Part shown: positions 60,432 through 64,000 of the stretch, in pieces
Layout of the letters: every line of letters begins with the position of its first letter
Numbering within the stretch: position 1 is the stretch's first letter
Assembly: GCA_965205045.1 (NCBI GenBank)
Contig: OZ242031.1
Location: 62,001 to 126,000 of the forward strand
Length of the DNA stretch: 64,000 nucleotides
Direction of reading: 5' to 3'
From: UBA6522 sp965205045
Lineage (GTDB): Bacteria; Pseudomonadota; Gammaproteobacteria; Steroidobacterales; Rariloculaceae
Notes under the pieces: model-generated
The model's input: only the letters and a program-made list of their open reading frames with translations
Database searches by the model: none
Told to the model about the DNA's origin: nothing
Translations under genes and position numbers: made by a program

Positions 60432-62213
60432 ATGCGCATAAACAACAAACTATTCGTGCTGGTTTCAGTCACGACACTATTCGCCGCCGGCGCGGCGCCC
60501 GGGATGGGGCAGGAAGCTCTCGACCCGGGATTCGAGGCGCTGGTCGACCGCTACCTGGAGGAAGTGCTCGGGGTCGGCTCGGACCCGCAACCGGACACGA
60601 TGAGCGCGGAGAGTTTCGCGAACCGCGTGCAGGTTTCCCGCGAGCTGCTGGAGGAACTCGAGGCGATCAACCGCGACAGTCTCGCCTTCGTGCAGGACAT
60701 CGACTGGCGCTTCCTCAAGAGCCGGCTCGAGGCGAGGATCATCGAGAGCGAGCGCGTGCAACGCTGGCGCCAGGATCCCAAGCTCTACCTCAACAACAGC
60801 GACGTCGCCTACAAGCTCCTCGCCGACCCGAGGCCCGTGAACACGCGCGCGGCCGAACTGGTCGACGACCTCGAATTGCTGCAGGTGCGGCTCGTCAATG
60901 CCGAGACCAACCTCGATCAGTACATCGCACGGTGGGTGGAATTGGGCAACGATTTCATCGACGGCTTCGCGCTCGTACTGGAGAACGAACTGCCCCCGTT
61001 CGCCGAGCGGCTGGCGGATGGCGCGCTGCGCGAGCGGCTGCTCGCCGCCGGAAAGGACGGCATCGCCGCGCTCGCGGAGTATCGCCGGTTCACCAACGAG
61101 GACTTCCCGCAGCGGGAACAGGGCGACTACGCCATCGGCGAGGATGTCTTCAACGAGCTGATGGAGAAGAAGTACCTGTTGCCCGAGAACGAGATGCACC
61201 TGCGCCGGATCGCGCGCGGCGCCCCGGGATTCACCCGAATTCCGAATTATCACGACTGGGGCTGGAAGCAGTTCGACATCGTCATGAGCCACCTGGAGGT
61301 CAAGGCGGAAAGGATCGATCCGGAGCGCACCTGGCTCGAAATCATCCATGACGAGAAGGAGGACCACTTCTTCGCCGAACAACTCGTCTACAAGCACCTG
61401 GAGGCGACCCGGGCGTCGCGGGACTGGGTCATCGACAACGACCTGGTCACCATTCCCTGGGACAACGACGACGCCATCATGGAAGCGGCCGATCCCAGCC
61501 TCTGGGCATCGCAATGGTGGGGTTGGGGCCCGGGCGTGCCCGTCGCCTCCGACTCCCGGAAATCGGCCTGGACCATCATTCCGGTCAACCCGGACTGGCC
61601 CGACGACATCGCCGAGGGCAACCTCCGCGAGAAGGACGCTTCGTTCATGTACGTGATCGCGACCCACGAGGTGTACCCCGGGCATCACCTGCAGCGTCTC
61701 TACCAGAACACCCTCGACCGTCCGTTGCGGGTCTACGAGAGCAGCTACTCGAACCAGGCCTGGTGTTACTACATCGAGTGGGAACTGACTCCGGACCCGA
61801 AATACGGCTGGTTCCCCGAGGACAAGCAGGACGTCTACGAGCTGGAATACCTGCGCGCCAAACTCTGGCGCATGGGCCGGGTGATCATCGACTCCGGCCT
61901 GCACACCGGCCGCATGACTTACGATGAGGCGCTGGATCTGGAGATCAACACCATCGGCTTCGTCCCCCGTGGCGCCCAGATCAATATCGACGGCATCGTT
62001 TCCCGGGTCGGCACCACCATGTCCGCACCGACGGTCGGTTACTTCCAGTGGATGCTGCTGCGCGAAGACTACTTCCAGAAGATGCGCGAACTCGACCAGA
62101 TTGGAACGCTGAAGGATTTCCACGACCGGGTCTACAAGATCGGTTTCCTGCCGATCGTGCTGGTCCGCGAGGAAATGTTCCACGATCTCGAGCAGGAGTT
62201 CGGCACGAGCTAG
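60432..62213 (+). CDS. DUF885 peptidase-like protein, copy 4
   Basis: 593 residues with a GAGGGAAAGCAC site and a signal peptide (KLFVLVSVTTLFAAGAAPG). This copy has the canonical first motif, HEVYPGHH at 412-419, but the later EGW is changed to QAW (SYSNQAWCYYIEW). Its ending KDFHDRVYK...LVREEMFHD also departs from the RWEM ending of the other three. It is therefore the most divergent paralogue here. A PQQ alcohol dehydrogenase gene follows after 147 nt. Confidence 0.85.
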   Translation: MRINNKLFVLVSVTTLFAAGAAPGMGQEALDPGFEALVDRYLEEVLGVGSDPQPDTMSAESFANRVQVSRELLEELEAINRDSLAFVQDIDWRFLKSRLEARIIESERVQRWRQDPKLYLNNSDVAYKLLADPRPVNTRAAELVDDLELLQVRLVNAETNLDQYIARWVELGNDFIDGFALVLENELPPFAERLADGALRERLLAAGKDGIAALAEYRRFTNEDFPQREQGDYAIGEDVFNELMEKKYLLPENEMHLRRIARGAPGFTRIPNYHDWGWKQFDIVMSHLEVKAERIDPERTWLEIIHDEKEDHFFAEQLVYKHLEATRASRDWVIDNDLVTIPWDNDDAIMEAADPSLWASQWWGWGPGVPVASDSRKSAWTIIPVNPDWPDDIAEGNLREKDASFMYVIATHEVYPGHHLQRLYQNTLDRPLRVYESSYSNQAWCYYIEWELTPDPKYGWFPEDKQDVYELEYLRAKLWRMGRVIIDSGLHTGRMTYDEALDLEINTIGFVPRGAQINIDGIVSRVGTTMSAPTVGYFQWMLLREDYFQKMRELDQIGTLKDFHDRVYKIGFLPIVLVREEMFHDLEQEFGTS

Positions 62214-62360
62214 CGCCGGATCAAACCGAAAGATACGGATCAGCGCGTTCACAAGCGCCCAGATGCGCAATTGTCAGGTTAAGGGAGCACCGGGAGGCTG
62301 CGCCTTGGAAACTCACGGCTGCAGGTTTGTTCCGTGGGCATCCCGGGAGGCGTTCGGTTG

Positions 62361-64000
62361 GTGACGCCGTCTCCCCGCCGCCTTTTGCCGTTGCTGGCGA
62401 CCCTGTCGGCGGCCGTGCCGGCGCTGGCGCAGGAAGAGGACGGACGGCCGCTGCGCGACGGTCCCGCGCCACCGACGATCCTCGTGACCGCGCCGATGCT
62501 GGAGCGCGGCGAGGCGATTTACGAGTCTTTCTGCATTGAATGCCATGACCGCGACGGCGCCGCCATTGCGGTGCCCGGGCAGGGCCCCGAGATGACGCCG
62601 CCCGACCTGCGGGACCCGGCATTCATGGCGCTGCGTTCGGACATGGATTTCGCCAACATCATCCAGCACGGCGGCTTCTCGATGCCGGCGTACGCGCAGA
62701 TTCGGGGCGACGACCTCGTCGCCCTGGTCGCCTGGACCCGCAGCCTGAGCTGGCCCGACATCGAGCGCGTCGATCTGCAGCTCCTGGCACAGGGCACGGT
62801 CGAGGATTTCACGCCGGTCACCATGGCCATGCTCGAAGACCCGCCCGACGGCGACTGGCTGATGTTCCGCCGCACCTACGACGGCTGGGCCCACAGTCCG
62901 CTGGACCAGGTGAACCGCGACAACGTGGGCGAACTGCGCCTGGCCTGGTCCCGCGCGGGGGAACCGGGCGGCCAGTACACGACGCCGCTGGTCGTTGCGG
63001 GCACCCTGTACGTGCAGTACCCGGGCGACGTCATCCAGGCGCTCGATGCGACCGACGGCCGCCTGATCTGGGAATACCGGCGCCAGCGCGAGGACGAGAG
63101 CCGTTCGCGCAACCGCCGCAACCTGGCGATTTACGGGCACCGCCTGTTTCACCTGACGGACGACCGCCATCTCATTGCACTCGATGCGCGCACCGGCGCA
63201 CTCCTCTGGGAAATCGAGGAACCGGCCGTCGATGCCGGAATCGGGCACATGGGCGGCCCGATGGTGGCTGCCGGCATCGTCGTCAGCGGCCGTTCCTGTT
63301 CGGCGCGCGGCGGCCCCGAAAGCTGTTACCTGGCGGGGCACGACCCGGAAACCGGCCGCGAGCTGTGGCGTCGGCGGACCATCCCGAGACCCGGCGAACC
63401 GGGAGACGAAAGCTGGGACGACCTGCCCGACGAGTTGCGCTGGCATGTAGGAAGCTGGGGCAACGTACCGAGCTACGATCCGGAACTCGGGCTCCTGTAC
63501 TGGGGCACCTCGGTGCCGCAACCGGCGCTGGAGCGGCTGCGCGGCACCGCCGGGCACGATGTATTGTATTCCAACAGCACCCTGGCGACGGATCCTGCCA
63601 CCGGCGACGCGGTCTGGTACTACCAGCACCTGCCGCGCGACAACTGGGACCTGGACCATGTCTTCGAACGCTACCTGGTCGACGTGGCCGTGACGCCGGA
63701 CCCCGCCGAAGTGCCGTGGATCAATCCCCGACTCACGCCCGGCGAGCTCCGGCGCGTGGTCACGGGTATTCCCGGCAAGACGGGTATCGTCTATACGCTC
63801 GACCGGGAAACCGGCGAATTTCTCTGGGCCCGGGAAACGCTGCACCAGAACGTCATCGCCTCCATCGAGGGCAGCGGCGAGGTGCACGTCGAGGAAGACC
63901 TGGTCGTCGGCCCGTTCGAGGAGATCCTGGTCTGTCCGTCGCTCGGCGGCGGGAAAAACTGGCCGGCGGGCTCGTACAGCCCGCGCACCGGCCTGATGTA
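62361..64000 (+). CDS. PQQ-dependent alcohol dehydrogenase with N-terminal cytochrome c domain (3' truncated by window edge)
   Basis: At least 546 residues from the GTG at 62361 (GGGAGG upstream; an in-frame GTG at 62334 is possible). Signal peptide RRLLPLLATLSAAVPALAQ. A c-type heme motif CIECH is at 58-62 with a later SMPAY as candidate axial Met. From about residue 150 the quinoprotein propeller begins (NVGELRLAWSRAG; GTLYVQYPGD; ALDATDGRLIWEY). WYYQHLPRDNWDLD holds the likely catalytic Asp. In most quinohemoprotein ADHs the cytochrome domain is C-terminal, so the order here is unusual. Confidence 0.87.
   Translation, partial: MTPSPRRLLPLLATLSAAVPALAQEEDGRPLRDGPAPPTILVTAPMLERGEAIYESFCIECHDRDGAAIAVPGQGPEMTPPDLRDPAFMALRSDMDFANIIQHGGFSMPAYAQIRGDDLVALVAWTRSLSWPDIERVDLQLLAQGTVEDFTPVTMAMLEDPPDGDWLMFRRTYDGWAHSPLDQVNRDNVGELRLAWSRAGEPGGQYTTPLVVAGTLYVQYPGDVIQALDATDGRLIWEYRRQREDESRSRNRRNLAIYGHRLFHLTDDRHLIALDARTGALLWEIEEPAVDAGIGHMGGPMVAAGIVVSGRSCSARGGPESCYLAGHDPETGRELWRRRTIPRPGEPGDESWDDLPDELRWHVGSWGNVPSYDPELGLLYWGTSVPQPALERLRGTAGHDVLYSNSTLATDPATGDAVWYYQHLPRDNWDLDHVFERYLVDVAVTPDPAEVPWINPRLTPGELRRVVTGIPGKTGIVYTLDRETGEFLWARETLHQNVIASIEGSGEVHVEEDLVVGPFEEILVCPSLGGGKNWPAGSYSPRTGLM

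Noticed and set aside
1..64000. CRISPR arrays, rRNA or tRNA genes
   Set aside because: No regularly spaced repeats or conserved RNA gene segments were found on reading both strands.

Overview
This is high-GC DNA from a Gram-negative heterotroph. There are two TonB-dependent receptors, signal-peptide-bearing periplasmic PQQ dehydrogenases and peptidases, a DUF5916 outer-membrane protein and a TPR-sulfotransferase. Together these suggest a marine or host-associated gammaproteobacterium (Woeseiaceae/Steroidobacter-like). That placement is an inference from gene content; no rRNA or tRNA gene was seen. Several real starts are TTG or GTG, and many co-oriented genes overlap by 1-4 nt, so operons are tight.

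Region 1 (1-20 kb) looks like uptake and breakdown of N-methylated or amino compounds. It holds the C-terminus of an MttB-family methyltransferase, a GltS-type symporter, a LysR regulator, a DAO-family flavoprotein, and a secreted class I glutamine amidotransferase followed by an MmgE/PrpD enzyme. A TonB receptor and a TPR-sulfotransferase come next, then a complete heterotetrameric sarcosine oxidase operon (soxB-soxD-soxA-soxG, minus strand) and a DUF5916 protein. The divergent promoter at 4.3-4.5 kb carries an overlapping set of CTAAT/ATTAG inverted repeats.

Region 2 (20-25.3 kb) is an accessory patch. It has a RES/Xre (MbcTA-like) toxin-antitoxin pair, an orphan Phd antitoxin and a parD-parE-xre trio, then a TauD-like dioxygenase, two poorly recognised genes and a decayed flavin monooxygenase.

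Region 3 (25-34 kb) encodes a SnoaL-like protein, an SDR, a PQQ sugar dehydrogenase, two DUF885 peptidase-like proteins, a polysaccharide deacetylase and a class III aminotransferase.

Region 4 (34-45 kb) is the most system-like block. A second PQQ sugar dehydrogenase, a DAO flavoprotein, a complete sugar-type ABC importer, a DapA-family lyase, a LysA-like PLP decarboxylase and two SDRs all lie on the plus strand. It reads as import and stepwise breakdown of one unidentified, probably amine-bearing, substrate.

Region 5 (45-50.2 kb) is an insertion-sequence scar. It contains an IS1380 copy with an internal deletion, an IS1595 tail, an IS110 transposase with a stop at codon 7 and a lost 3' end, and a second, full-length IS1380. 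A two-helix membrane protein with a PPC-like domain is embedded there.

Region 6 (50.2-64 kb) encodes an aldo/keto reductase fused to a Rid domain, a HcnAB-like iron-sulfur flavoprotein, a remnant SnoaL gene, a secreted M24 aminopeptidase, a third DUF885 protein, a large TonB receptor with a strong promoter and long leader, a fourth DUF885 protein and a PQQ alcohol dehydrogenase with an N-terminal cytochrome c domain (cut by the window end).
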